Of a stretch of DNA of 60,000 bases, positions 35,338 to 46,230 are shown one piece after another. Origin of the DNA: Diphasiastrum complanatum (Eukaryota; Streptophyta; Lycopodiopsida; Lycopodiales; Lycopodiaceae); the NCBI GenBank assembly GCA_029204225.1, contig CM055092.1, positions 86,976,537-87,036,536 on the forward strand, in the 5' to 3' direction. The first letter of the stretch is position 1, and each line of letters opens with the position of its first letter. Both the position numbers and the translations under genes were made by a program. Below the pieces are notes generated by a model. That model was not told the DNA's origin. It searched no databases and saw only the letters and a program-made list of their open reading frames with translations.

Positions 35338-36560
35338 TTGTAAGCAAACTTCAACAATGGTAAATATTTCTCCCACTGCATTTGCTAAACACTTACGTAT
35401 GCCCTAAGCATGTCCTCCATGGTTTGGTTAACTCTCTCTCTATTTGACCATCCATTTCAGGGTAATCAGTATTGCTCATTCTCAATCGCAGCTCAAGCTT
35501 ATCCATTACACTAGTCCAAAAATGGCCCATAAAGCATGGATCTCTATCAAACACTATGGATGATGGTAATCCATGAAGTCTGAATACATGCTATATGAAT
35601 AAATCAGCTATCCCATGTGCATCTATCGTTGGTATGAAATGAGCCATTTTTGTGAGTCTGTCAACCACAACCATTATGGCATCATGTTGAAGCTGCATAC
35701 GAGGCAAGTAGATAATAAAGTCCATTGATACACTCTCCCATCTTCTCTCTGGAATAGTAAAATGATGTAATGATCCAAGAACTTCAATCCTTTTGACTTT
35801 GTTAACTTGACACTTAAAACAATATGTCAGATAACTATGTACATCTTTATTAATCTTAGGCCACCAGAAACTACATCGGATCAACTTGCAAGTCTTATCC
35901 ACACCAGGATGACCTGCACTATGGCTATCATAACAGGAATACAAGATTTTCCTATGCAGCTCCTCACAAGCTAGAATGAGAAATTTTCCATTCCTCTTAA
36001 CAAAATCATCTTCTTTGGGATACTTAAGATAAGTGCGAGCAAAGGGAATAGAGCTCTGCTCCTGAGACTCTGCATGACCATGACTCACCTCAAGCTCCAC
36101 TTTCTTACACTGAGGATCCTCTAGTTGAGTCTTCTTTATCTCAACCAATAGGTCATATTCAATGACCACAAATGATATTCGATACACTATCCGAGACAAT
36201 GCATCAACCGCTCTATTTTCTATCCTTTTCTTATACCAAATTTCCATCTGAAATTCTTGCATAAGTTCAGACCATCTCACCTATTGGCCTTTGAGATCAG
36301 GCTGGTTTTAGAAATACCTCAAGGTATCATGATTAATGTACACATAAAACTCGGATTCGTACAAATAATGCATCCATATCTTTAACACATGGATAATGGC
36401 AAACAACTCTTTCTCATAAGTTGGATAATTCCGCTATGCCGAAGTGAGCTTCTTGCTCTTGAAGGCTACAAGCCTTCTCTCCTGCATCAGCACTGCTCCC
36501 CCAACAATGTCACTCGCATCTGTACTAGAAAAAATACTTCTACCACAAAGCTTTCCACAC
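35338..36560 (-). pseudogene. gypsy-2 RNase H and integrase
   Basis: On the minus strand: RNase H start FSSTDASDIVGGAVLMQ (about 36530-36480), ELFAIIHVLKIW, NRAVDALSR, then the integrase zinc module (HSAGHPGVDKT...CFKCQ) and core with SMDFIIYLP, VVDRLTKMAHFIP, GLPSSIVFDRDPCF and WEKYLPLLKFAYN. Stops near 36290 and 35590 break it. The frame is cut at 35338 by the gypsy-3 LTR. Confidence 0.9.
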
Positions 36561-37527
36561 ATAACTATCAAAGAAGTGTCGAGAAATTCATACCCATGCG
36601 ACGTCGCTTTTGATAGCGTCACTGGAGGAGCCATGTCCACCTTTTGCACCACAGAAATAATCATCAAACGAGGAACATTAGGAATATTAGCTTTTGGCAA
36701 GATCTCTTCCACTTCCATTGGTTGCTGCTGTTGTTCTACTTGAAGATTGTAGGTGGTTCTCATCTGATTTTGTGGACATTCCTTCCTCCAATATTGTTGT
36801 CCCAAGTATCCAAAGCAGAGATTCTCTCTTTTTGCCCTCTCTTGGTCTTGTGGTGACAACATAGAGCATTGATCCCTTGGGCATTAGGCCGCCCATACAA
36901 CCCTTTGCCTTTCAGAGCGCCAATTACCCTTTTGGCCACCTGGAGCTTTCCCTTTCCACTAGCCTTTGAACTTCTTGAATTTGCGCTTACCCCAAGGCAT
37001 TTGGCCCCCTTGGGCTCGACTCACTCGAGGTTCCCGTAGCTAGTTCATGGAACTTCTTCCCATCTTCATAACAAATAGCCATCTGAATGGCATTCTGAAC
37101 AGTGTCTATTTGCTCCTTTCACACAAAAGGCTACAAACTCTCCATTACGACCTTTGATGAAATAAAACATATCTAAATACATAGGCACTTCCTCATGGAT
37201 TCTTAGCAACGCCTCTATATATCGATCATCATATTCTTAAACCGACCAATTGCCTTGCTTGAGGCTTGTCCATTATTGCATGGCTCGATTCTTTTCATCA
37301 AGAGGCACCCAATTTTGTACAAACATTTGTCGAAATGCCTTCTAAGAATTTGGTACAAGACCATCTTTTGCAACTTTCCTCCACCATCGCCATGTCAATT
37401 CTTGTAATCGATAGGTAGCTTATGCAAGTTCTAAGATCTGATTTAACATCAGCTCCATGCCATCAACTTGGGCAGAGAGTGCATTGATCCTTTGAGAACC
37501 ATGTGTAGTATCACTAGAAGATGCCAT
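36561..37527 (-). pseudogene. gypsy-2 Gag and protease-region remnant
   Basis: The minus-strand start at 37527 (MASSSDTTHGSQRINALSAQ) leads through Gag-like sequence with WTSLKQGNW and MYLDMFYFIKGR, broken by several stops. The zinc-knuckle position reads CFGYLGQQYWRKEC, so the second Cys and the His of CCHC are lost. The downstream LMIISVVQKVD stretch joins RNase H directly with no RT between. Confidence 0.8.
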
Positions 37528-38081
37528 AGCAAAACCTAGCCAGGAAACACAAAGCAATTTGCAAAATTATGCAAAAAGCCAACGATTAAAGCACTGAAAA
37601 CAAAGCACAAATAAGTTTTTTTTCACCCCAAACAAGCCACACAGAGGACCACCCTGAATTCCTTAGAGAACTAGCTGAAATAGATCCTTTACAGCTTAAA
37701 TTTGGCAACCCACAAACTCTTTTGCATGAAAATCCAGCAAACAAGAGTTTGAAACTGACAATCTTCAAAAACAAGAGAAAAAACGGACCAGCCACCTGCC
37801 CCATAGACTATAATGAGAAATATCTCTCTCTGGGCTCATTATTTATACATAATACTCAAGCACCTAATTAACCATGACCCTTTCTTAATGTCAACATATG
37901 GTGAACCCCATGCACAATTGACACTTGCCACTTGGTAGTACTCTGACACATTGGCAAGCAAGTAGGAGGACCGTCTGCGACCCATGTTGCTCATGCATTG
38001 GACCCAATGTCCCAATGGGCATATGACACGTGTTCTATTGACTGATCAACTCTTCTACTTTTAGGAGCTTATTCTAGCAAT
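37528..38081 (-). other. gypsy-2 leader or LTR part
   Basis: Noncoding, with a TATTTATACAT stretch near 37843. No primer site was recognised. Part of it may be diverged LTR. Confidence 0.4.
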
Positions 38082-38222
38082 ATCTAAATTAAGACCCAGT
38101 ACCCTATAAAAAATATAAGAAGGACAACAAGGTACCAAAAACTTGCTATTTACATTTTCTTACAAAACACCACAAGCCGATGTGAGTCATTTTAATATTT
38201 AAAATTTTCAATTTACAACTCA
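38082..38222 (-). repeat. gypsy-2 5' LTR remnant
   Basis: It matches 30088-30236 over about 140 bp, sharing TCTAAATTAAGACC, TTTACATTTTCTTACAAAACA and TTTTCAATTTACAA, then diverges on both sides. Confidence 0.75.
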
Positions 38223-38574
38223 TTAGAAGAAATATGGGCTCAAAATGGGTCCTTTAAGAAGTTTGACTTTAGAGAGAGGTTACGTAGAGAGAGAATGAAA
38301 GCCGATACCGTTTGATTGCCATTTTCGAGTTTTCGGTTCAGACATTAATTAGTTAAGTGTGCTTGGAATAATGAAAGACGAAATTTCTCTGCATGTTTCA
38401 GTCAACTTGAAATCTTGGTATGCTCTTTGCAAAACATGTAGCGGGAGCACTATGAGCTCAATTTTTTGTATGCTCATAGTAAAATATGAGGCGAGAGAAT
38501 AGTGAGCTCGACATAGCCAATACAAAGCATGAGGTACTGATGATCAATCTTTTGAGATATTGTAGTTTTCAACA
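38223..38574. other. Intergenic, weak 50 bp duplication
   Basis: GTATGCTCNTNGNAAAANATG followed by a GTGAGCTC-like block occurs at 38418 and again at 38468. Nothing else recognised. Confidence 0.4.
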
Positions 38575-38979
38575 ATGGAAAAGTTTCATTTCATGAAGAA
38601 AAATTCAAAAGTTGTAAAAAATGTTGTTTCACTGATTAAAGATTTGAGAAAAAAGAATCATAAGCATGTAGATTTGTGAGTAGACAGAACAATTTATCCT
38701 AAAGATCCAAGTACCAGTTTATGTCCAGATTTTAAATATATTAGTCATCCCCTCAGATTTGTATGTGAAGAACATAGAGGATTACTTGGATATTGTCAAA
38801 GGTTGCAAGATTTTGGCATGAATGCACAATTACTATATGCTAATCAACAATTACAGTATGCTAATCAACAACAACAATGTGCTTATCAACAACAACATTA
38901 TGTGCAACCGATTATGAATGAAAACTCTGCACTGAAGGGCTCTATATTAGAACTGACTATAATAATCACTAGTCTTTGA
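38575..38979 (+). pseudogene. Degraded reading frame of unknown origin with a Tyr-Ala-Asn-Gln repeat
   Basis: From ATG 38575 the frame runs 134 codons with one TGA (38677-38679) after codon 34 and ends at TGA 38977. It is Lys-rich at the start, then has a block with three Cys (SLCPDFKYISHPLRFVCEEH and GYCQRL), then near repeats YANQQLQ, YANQQQQ, CAYQQQ. The frame is delimited upstream by TAG at 38563. I recognise no family; it could be a fragment of a host gene or of a transposon. Confidence 0.35.
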
Positions 38980-40353
38980 AGCTCAAATAATATTTTTCTT
39001 GATATCAAAAATGTTTTAATGTACATTATTTGGTTCTATAAAATTAATTATCATCAAGCAAATAGAAAGTTGATGAATCTGAAATCATCAAAGAGCAAAG
39101 TATCAGATGATCATACATTCAATGTTCAATCAGAAAATCACATATGGTGAATAGCAGCATTCTAAGTACTTTTTTATGATGTGTAGCACAGAAAATCACG
39201 AAGTTCTATCTTGGATATTTTCATGTACAAATTATGGAAAGATCATATAAGAACATATGGAGGGTCAGAAACGTACTGTGAAAAATCATGGTAGTTTTCA
39301 AATTCAATGGCACCTTGCAGGCGATTTGAAAACGTTGAAAACAATATTTCTCATGGGGCAACATTTAAGCATCCATGTATTTATGGCATGAAAGATTGCT
39401 ATGATATGAATGGGACAAACAAACCAACAAGAGAACAAGAAGATCCAAATCTGAGATGTGTTTTGCCGATACCCCTCTCTCCATTGGGCCTTGGAGACAC
39501 TACCTCATGTGTGCAAGTTTTTGGCCCATCCTAATCCAGCCTCGAGAGAGATACCAATCTATTACCAACTGTACAGCTCCATTCTCTTGTAGTGTTACAT
39601 GAACAATCATTTTGCCATTCAAGGAACTCATGCATTGAAAGTATTACTCACCTACAAGCAAAAGTGAAGTATCCAAACAAGCAACAAATTTTTGACATTT
39701 TGATCTAAAGTTAGTCATGAATGATGCAATACTAGTAGCAAATATTTCCCCCTCCCAACCTCTACAACACCCTTGTATTTTTGGTTTGTTGGAGACAATA
39801 CTGTGTGTACGAGAGTTTTAGACCCACAATCAGCTTTGCACAACTCTACTCTCTCATTATGAAACATTAAGCTTTTGTAGTGCATCTAAATTTATCTCAC
39901 AATTAATTTTGGGCATAACATGACATGAACGTCTTGAAAGGGTTGCTCTTGTAAATAATTATCAGCCTTGCATGCAAGCATGTTGTAAAGTACTAGTTCC
40001 AAGAAAGCAACTTGTTTACATTTGACCTAAAAGAAATTGTACATAATGTAATAATAGCAAATATTTTCTCTACCCCCACGCTCTACAAGAGAGGGTCCCA
40101 ATTAGAACTACAAGAGAGGGTCCTAATTAGAACAAACTCTTTTCTGTTAGGGCCTTGGAGACCTACCAATTCACACCACTCTATCCTCTTGCAACACAAC
40201 ATAAGTACTTTTTAATGGTTGGGTTGCACTCACGATTTACTTTTTAGCTTTGTGGTTCAAACATCTTAAAAGATGTGGAACATTCACATAAAAATTCAAA
40301 AGAAAAGCATACCATACTTCGTGGGGACAAGTTCCATCCTTATCCAAACTAGC
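38980..40353. other. Intergenic AT-rich sequence
   Basis: No supported gene. A 23 bp unit (AGAGAGGGTCC, then AATTAGAAC) is repeated twice at about 40087-40132. Confidence 0.5.
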
Positions 40354-40354
40354 C

Positions 40355-40407
<53 letters not shown>
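40354..40407. repeat. Compound microsatellite (CT)n(CA)n
   Basis: About 11 CT units followed by about 16 CA units. Confidence 0.97.
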
Positions 40408-40411
<4 letters not shown>

Positions 40412-40757
40412 CAACATCAATAAAGACCAATAGGTGGATGAGTTGGGTAAGGGTGTCTTTGCAACTTCTATTCGCGCATGCTCAAACCTTGGCTCTACAT
40501 TGTGTTGAAATCTTGGAGGCTTAATTAAGCTCCATATTCATTGCTCTAGTACTCGTGGTTGGGAAGAAAAAAAAAGTGTGCCATAACTTTACTATGATCA
40601 CAAAAAGTTGAATAGAGTTGATAAACTATGAGTTTGTTCACAAATGAATCACAAAAAGTTCAATAAAGTTGATAACTTATGAGCCACCTTTACAATTATA
40701 CCAGCAAATCCCTCTGGTGCAGTGCATTCATCATCTGGGGCTAATTGTTTGGAACCT

Positions 40758-40825
40758 TTACTGAGATGGATAGACACAAGAAGCAGTGCCTGCAAGGAAA
40801 ATCACTAGTTTAAGATCATAGCAAA

Positions 40826-40885
<60 letters not shown>

Positions 40886-42630
40886 TGTGTTTCTTACTTG
40901 GGTCAGTCACAGAAACAAGAGCATTGCCGTTGAAGTTACAATTCCAGTAATTTCTTCCATGCTTTTGATAATAGCTGTTGAAGGCATAAGAAGCATGAGC
41001 AGTAGGTGTATTTGGCAGAAAACAAGCACCTCCCTCTTGTATAGCTCCACAATCTGCTCCACCAGCACCGCAAGCAAAATTCAGAGCAGCCAACAAGGCA
41101 GAAGGATCAGCTCCCGGCCTGGCAACACACCACAGCCGGGTGCCTGGGCTGGGAGGGGGAGGTGGTGTAGGATTGACTGGGGGGGGTGGAGTAGAGATTG
41201 AGATAGGCGGTGGTGGTGATGATGGCGGTGGAGGCATGGAAGCTGGTGGTGATTGAGTTATAGGTGGAGGAGGAGGAGTTATGGCCGGAGGTGGAGGAGT
41301 TATGGCTAGAGGTGGGCTGCTATAGGGGATTGGTGATGGTGGCGGGGGTGGTTGCAGTGTAGGAGTGCTCTTCATCAAGCCCACGTCGTAGACTGTTGAC
41401 CCATCAGGGCGGAATAGTCCGAAGTTGCGTTCAGTGGTTGCACCAGGCTTCTGATTTTCATTGAACAGAGCAAAGATGTAGGTTTCTATGCCTTGTTGAG
41501 GTCTCAATGGCGTGCCTCTAGTAGTGACATGGTTGATCAGATTCTTGTTATAAATCATAGCATTGGTGATGCTCGCTCCTGGCTCAGATGCATCTCCTGC
41601 AGAAGGCCACCCAGATTCAGAGACAATCATTCTCATGCTGTTGAATCCAAGCTTGCTGATTGCTGAGTACACTGCATCTATTTGAGCATCGAATAGATTG
41701 TCGTAGTGTAGCCCAGTCTTTGAATCAGTAATGCCTGCATTGGGGAGAAAGAGAGCATAGGCGAGAGATATATCATGTGGGTTGTTTTTGTATGCGAAGT
41801 AAGGGTAGGTGTTGATCATGAAGGCCGATCCTGTTTGATCTAGAAACTGTAGCATAGGCTGGATGATGGAGGACGCTAGCTCCGGTTTGAATGTCCCCAG
41901 AGAGGGAGGATAACTGGAGGAGAGGATAGTAAGAGAATGAGGAGTGGAAACCTTCACTTGATCATCGATGCTGAGCTGCACAAGAGCTGCATGGATATTT
42001 TTCATGGCAGGAACGAGCTGCGTGTAAAGCTGATTGTTGCCATCTGTGGTGAGGATCTCATTGCCCACAGAGATGATTATGATCTTTGTAGCAGGCATGT
42101 AGGCTGCAACATTCTGCCTCACCCAAGAGAGAGCAGTTGCAGCATCCTGAAGGGATGGAATTTCTTCGTTTTTTACCCCAACAACGAACTCGTAGCCAGT
42201 GTTAGCAAAGGCTTCAATGATGACTGGATTAGAGTCGTAGATCTTGACCCTGCCAATAGTGGTGGTCTGTATAAGCTGCACCACTTTCTGAGGAAGGGGA
42301 AGATTGTTAGCCAACTGGCCATAGTTCACTCCAACAATGACTGTTGCATCTGCAAAATATCAGCATTAAGTTCAGAATAGAAACGCCATGGAAACAATCC
42401 CAGCCTGAACTTGACCCGATAAGCTAAGAGAGTATTGACAGGGACGTCGTCTTTTTTTTCTGAAGACATAAAATGCCAGTCTAGTTTCTCCACATTCCCA
42501 TTGCTGAAGTTCACTAGCAACAGTACAGTAAAGAGGCATTTGCAGAATATAGTATACCTGTGATGGAGAGCATAGATGCACTGATGAAAGTGATAAAAAG
42601 AACAGATTTCGCCGTCATAGACACCACCAT
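40758..42630 (-). CDS. Glucan endo-1,3-beta-glucosidase, GH17 with Pro-rich linker and X8/CBM43 domain
   Basis: Predicted secreted cell-wall enzyme hydrolysing beta-1,3-glucan (callose). Three exons: 42630-42558, 42349-40898 and 40789-40758, joining in frame to 518 aa with canonical GT-AG introns (208 and 108 bp). Residues 1-24 form a hydrophobic signal peptide; the mature start IVGVNYGQLANNLP is typical of GH17. The catalytic domain (about 25-345) holds the acid/base Glu in IISVGNEIL and the nucleophile in MIVSESGWPSAGD. A Pro-rich linker of about 70 residues (runs of PPPP with Ser and Thr) leads to the X8 domain (about 420-515), with WCVARPGAD, NFACGAGGADC, FNSYYQ and a final SCVYPS. There is no hydrophobic tail for a GPI anchor, so it is likely soluble or wall-bound. 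All key residues are present. Confidence 0.95.
40831..40890. repeat. (GA)n(GT)n microsatellite in the last intron of the glucanase gene
   Basis: About 26 GA units then GTGTGTGT fill half of the 108 bp intron, just inside the 5' splice site GTAAGAAACACAC. Read through, it gives a Ser-Leu repeat, an artefact if the intron is missed. Confidence 0.97.
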
Positions 42631-43462
42631 GGTGTTCACCCAGAAGTTATCTCCAGAAGCTTTTTAAAGACTCACATGCCACTGCTATGCTGCATTTTCA
42701 TTAATTGTTAGCCATCTGGCGCCATAATTCACTCCAACAATGACTGTTGCATCTGCACAAGATCAACATTAAGCTGTCAACAGAAACGCCATAGAGACAA
42801 TCCCAGCCTGAACTTCACCCGATAATTTAAGAAAGAATTGACAGAAACGTCTATTTTTTTCTTAAGACATAAATTAATACAGTCTGGTGTGTCTCCACAT
42901 TCCCATTGCTGAAGCTCACTAACTAACAACAGCAGAGTAAAGAGGCATTTGCAGAATATAGTATACTTGTGATGGAGAGCATATATGCAGTGATGAAAGT
43001 GATAAAAAGAACGGGTCTTGCTGTCATAGACACCACCGTGGTGTTCACCCAGAAGTTATCTGCAGAAGCTTTCTAAAGACTCACATGCCACTGCTATGCT
43101 GCATTTTCATTAATTGTTAGCTATCTGGCCATAGTTCACTCCAACCATGACTCTTGCATCTGCAAAGATCAGCATTAAGCTGTCAACAGAAACGCCATGG
43201 AAACAATCCCAGCCTGAACTTCACCCGATAAGCTAAGAAAGTATTGAAAGAAACAATGTCTATTTTTTTCTTAAGACATAAGATGCCAGTCTAGTTTCTC
43301 CACATTTCCATTGCTGAAGTTCACTAACAGCAATCGATTAAAGAAGCATTTGCAGAATATAGTATACCTGTGATGGAGAGCATATATGCGGTGATGAAAG
43401 TGATAAAAAGAACGGATCTTGCTGTCATAGACACCAACGTGGTGCTCACCCAGAAGTTATCA
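42307..43462 (-). repeat. Three tandem copies of the glucanase 5' region (exon 1, intron 1, exon 2 start)
   Basis: Units begin at 42307 (the functional gene), 42708 and 43117, about 400-410 bp apart. Each has the start of exon 2 (VGVNYGQ), intron 1 and the signal-peptide exon. In copy 2 the first ATG is ACG and the exon 1 donor is AA|GT instead of AG|GT. In copy 3 the first ATG is also lost, but a second in-frame ATG (MTARSVLFITFI) and the donor AG|GTATAC are intact. Exon 2 ends in copies 2 and 3 after about 15 codons, so they cannot make an enzyme alone. Confidence 0.9.
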
Positions 43463-43540
43463 TATGACCCTTATGTTCTGTTTACTTTGCAAGCAAAGCA
43501 AAATGAAGTAACGCAGGCCGGCCACGTCTTTGGTAGCCTG

Positions 43541-43556
43541 AATATATACTATAGAT
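43541..43556 (-). promoter_or_regulatory. Candidate TATA box upstream of the triplicated glucanase 5' region
   Basis: The minus strand reads CTATAGTATATATTC about 80 bp upstream of copy 3. A GGCCGGCC palindrome lies at 43517-43524, downstream of it. No comparable TATA was seen directly upstream of the functional exon 1, so transcription may start here. Confidence 0.4.
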
Positions 43557-44351
43557 TCACTAGAGCACCATTCCTCGAACAATGACATTCAGTATGCATT
43601 CTCCTCACTCCTTATAACAGAGATTAGGTATCGTTGCAATTCCTAACTCGCCCGTGCCACCCGAGCAACGATCAACTGGGCTTTTTGAGTATTCACAATT
43701 CAACCCTCAAAATTTTAAACGTTGGGATTTTGGCTCTGTCTAGTGACAGACAAATCAGTGAAATCTGACATGAAGTGCTACCTGGCAGCTAGGACTAAGT
43801 AGGGCCTTATGAAATCACTCATAATTCTTTGTAAGTTGTGAATTCTTTTCCTCAGTCATTACTAGGCTCTAGCCTCCTCTGCTCCACAATTCCACTGTCC
43901 TCTGCTGCACAGTGCACAGTGCACCCTCTTGAGTCTCAATGCTTGTGTACACTGGAGCCTGATCTGCAAATCTAGTCTACAGAAACTTTAGACTTTTAGC
44001 CTTTTTATACAAGATAAAAAGAAGATGCCTTTTTGTACGATTAATTACACATTGTATCGGATATATCATTAGCCTTGAGACTTGTGATCTTCCTCCAAGT
44101 TCCAGCTTTGCAGCATGGTTGAATTTGGATGTCCTTGTCATAGCATCAGCTTATTTCTCAACTTGACCTTTAATTATTTGAGGGTGCCACCAAGGTCCAC
44201 TCTCATCGAAGGAAAGCTGATGGAGATTTCTCAATAGCTACATAAGAGTGGAGCTCTATGAAAGTTTTTGAATAGCTGGACTAGGGTGGAGTGCTTGCAC
44301 CATTAGGGTCTATTTTTAAGTTGCCTCAACGGCTCCAACATTCTCAAGAAT
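43557..44351. other. Intergenic sequence
   Basis: No gene recognised. Confidence 0.5.
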
Positions 44352-44438
44352 GCTTCTTGGTTTCCAAGGGGAGGCTCGAACCTTGGGACCAAAGAAACTT
44401 TGGATGCCAAGCTAACCAGTTGAGCCAACCCCGTTGGG
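44352..44438 (-). mobile_element. Second copy of the tRNA-derived SINE fragment
   Basis: Almost identical to 8281-8365 (about five differences), with the same A- and B-box sequences on the minus strand. It is followed on the plus strand by an A-rich tract (44453-44518). Flanking duplications are weak. Confidence 0.8.
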
Positions 44439-44782
44439 TCGAACACAAATTGTTAAAAAAAATAAAAATAAAAAAAATAAAAAATCAAAAAAAAATCAAA
44501 AAAAAATAAAAATAAAATAGGAAAAATGCCTTTGCAAAGTAAAAAAAATTGGTGGTGACATGTGTAATGAATCTATGAGAATAGGAGCTAGGTTATGTGC
44601 TTTAAGAAGGAATGACATTGAAAATGAGTCAGCTGCCCTTAGAGGAGTTGAAGAACACACTGATTCATGCCTTTCGTAGCACTGTCTACATCAGAACAAT
44701 GAAGTATCATATTTTATTAGTCCATTATCCACAGCATACATAGATAGCTGCATTATGCATACACAATATGCCATTAACAAAA

Positions 44783-45077
44783 AGCTGCTAGCACTGCATG
44801 TTGCACAGAATTTCAATTCATTAATTCTGCCCCACCATTTGACACTGAAAGGTACACCTTTCAGCTGGAGATGGGAAGCTGCTTGCACTGCATGTAGCAC
44901 AGAATCCCAATTCATTAATTCTGCCCCACCATTTGACACTGAAAGGTACACCTTCTTCACACCTTTCAGCTGGAGATGGGAAGTCATAGTGAGGTAACAC
45001 AGATTCCCATTTCCTTAGTTCTGGCCCACCATTTGACATTGAAATGTACAGCTCCTTCACACCTTTCACCTGAAGAT
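44783..45077. repeat. Three tandem copies of a 94-105 bp unit
   Basis: Units at 44783-44876, 44877-44981 and 44982-45077 share CATTAATTCTGCCCCACCATT, TTTGACACTGAAAGGTACA and CACCTTTCAGCTGGAGATGG or close variants. Copy 1 lacks CTTCTTCACAC. On the minus strand the 105 bp unit would be 35 codons (SHLQLKGVKKVYLSVSNGGA), so it may derive from a protein repeat. No family recognised. Confidence 0.85.
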
Positions 45078-45640
45078 ATTAATATTATGGAGCTTGGGAA
45101 GTCATAGGAAGAATGTCAGCACTACTGTCTACTGGGAGATCTCACATATTTATAATATATGATGAGCATGGCCATGTGAGAAAGGTTTTGTCTTAAATAA
45201 TCAAAGATTATATCAAGTGAATGACTTATGAGCTTATCTTCAACGGCTACTCCTCATTAACAACTATGCCATGATCCAAAGGACTTGGACTAAGTTGGGC
45301 TTCCATTGCCATGATAGGTGAAAATTCGTGGCTCCTCAATTGTTAGGGTTTGTTGAATATATAAGTTGTATTGGTTTTGGAGTGGCAAGGGCTTGTGAAA
45401 TTTATGGCTTCTCAAATGACAAGGTTGAATTACGCTTTGGGTATTAATTTTGTGATTTTTATTGACTAGTTATTACACATGTTCTTTTTCTATAATCAAC
45501 GCCAGAGAGGAGCAAGCTGCAAAGATGTCAGTACACAACGGATGCGATTTGAGCCTATGCCTTGCCAGTCGCAATCAACCACTCTACTCATACACCGCGT
45601 TGCAATGGATTCCTGAATTATTTCATATCATACAATGGTC
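45078..45640. other. Intergenic sequence
   Basis: Nothing recognised. Confidence 0.5.
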
Positions 45641-46230
45641 TTCAAGGGTAAAAAAAAAAAGAGGAGGCGGGGGGGCAGGGGGCTCGCATCTAAGGAGCAC
45701 GGTGGCCTTTGGCCCCAGTGCATCCTCAGCCACACGTTTTTTCTTTTTTTTTAAATTGGTTGTCTAGACGCCACATGTCCGAGCAACCAGGAAATGATCC
45801 CATAAACATTTCTATGGGAGAACTGCCTGGGAATATATAGGCAAACTGCCAAATATGCATGTGTGCAAGCTCAAGCGTGTGGTGCCTGGGCGTGGCTGGC
45901 CCGTAACACCCAGCCGGGGGCTGCCTGGCGCCCCATGGAAGCTGCCCGACACCACTTCTCTTGCCCAGCTCCCATCTGGCTGCTGTTCGACGTCCATGCG
46001 GGGCCGCCCCTTGCCCATCCACCTGCCGGGGGTCCAGCTTGCTCCCGCGAAAATCGATTGCCCACGACATTTTTGACAGCCTGTGCTCGGGCAGGCACCG
46101 AGGCCATGTGGTGCTTAATGACTGGACCGAGGCCATGTGGTGCTTAATGATTGGTCCGAGACCAAACGTCAAACACGTGTGACCTCGTGCCTTAAAGAGC
46201 CCTGCGGGGAGGGGTTCAAGGCTCTTCTCT
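45641..46230. other. GC-rich block bounded by an A-run and a T-run
   Basis: It is clearly richer in G and C than its flanks. It starts with A(11), a GGAGGCGGGGGGGCAGGGGG stretch and later a T-run (45737-45752). A 28 bp unit, GAGGCCATGTGGTGCTTAATGA plus six bases, is repeated at 46100 and 46128. Overlapping frames exist on both strands but none has a recognisable motif. It may be part of an LTR of an unseen family. Confidence 0.4.

Larger units (their letters stand above)
29968..38222 (-). mobile_element. gypsy-2: chromodomain Ty3/gypsy element, interrupted and internally deleted
   Basis: On the minus strand: 5' LTR remnant (38082-38222), Gag start at 37527, degenerate zinc knuckle, RNase H, integrase, interruption by gypsy-3, chromodomain end, polypurine tract and 3' LTR (29968-30280). 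The C-terminal chromodomain places it among plant chromoviruses (family knowledge). Reverse transcriptase is absent: the frame passes from the Gag/protease region straight into RNase H. Many stops. It has long been inactive. Confidence 0.85.

Noticed and set aside
46000-46147. Multiple overlapping frames in the GC-rich block
   Set aside because: GC-rich DNA has few stops by chance; frames on both strands overlap and none resembles a protein family.
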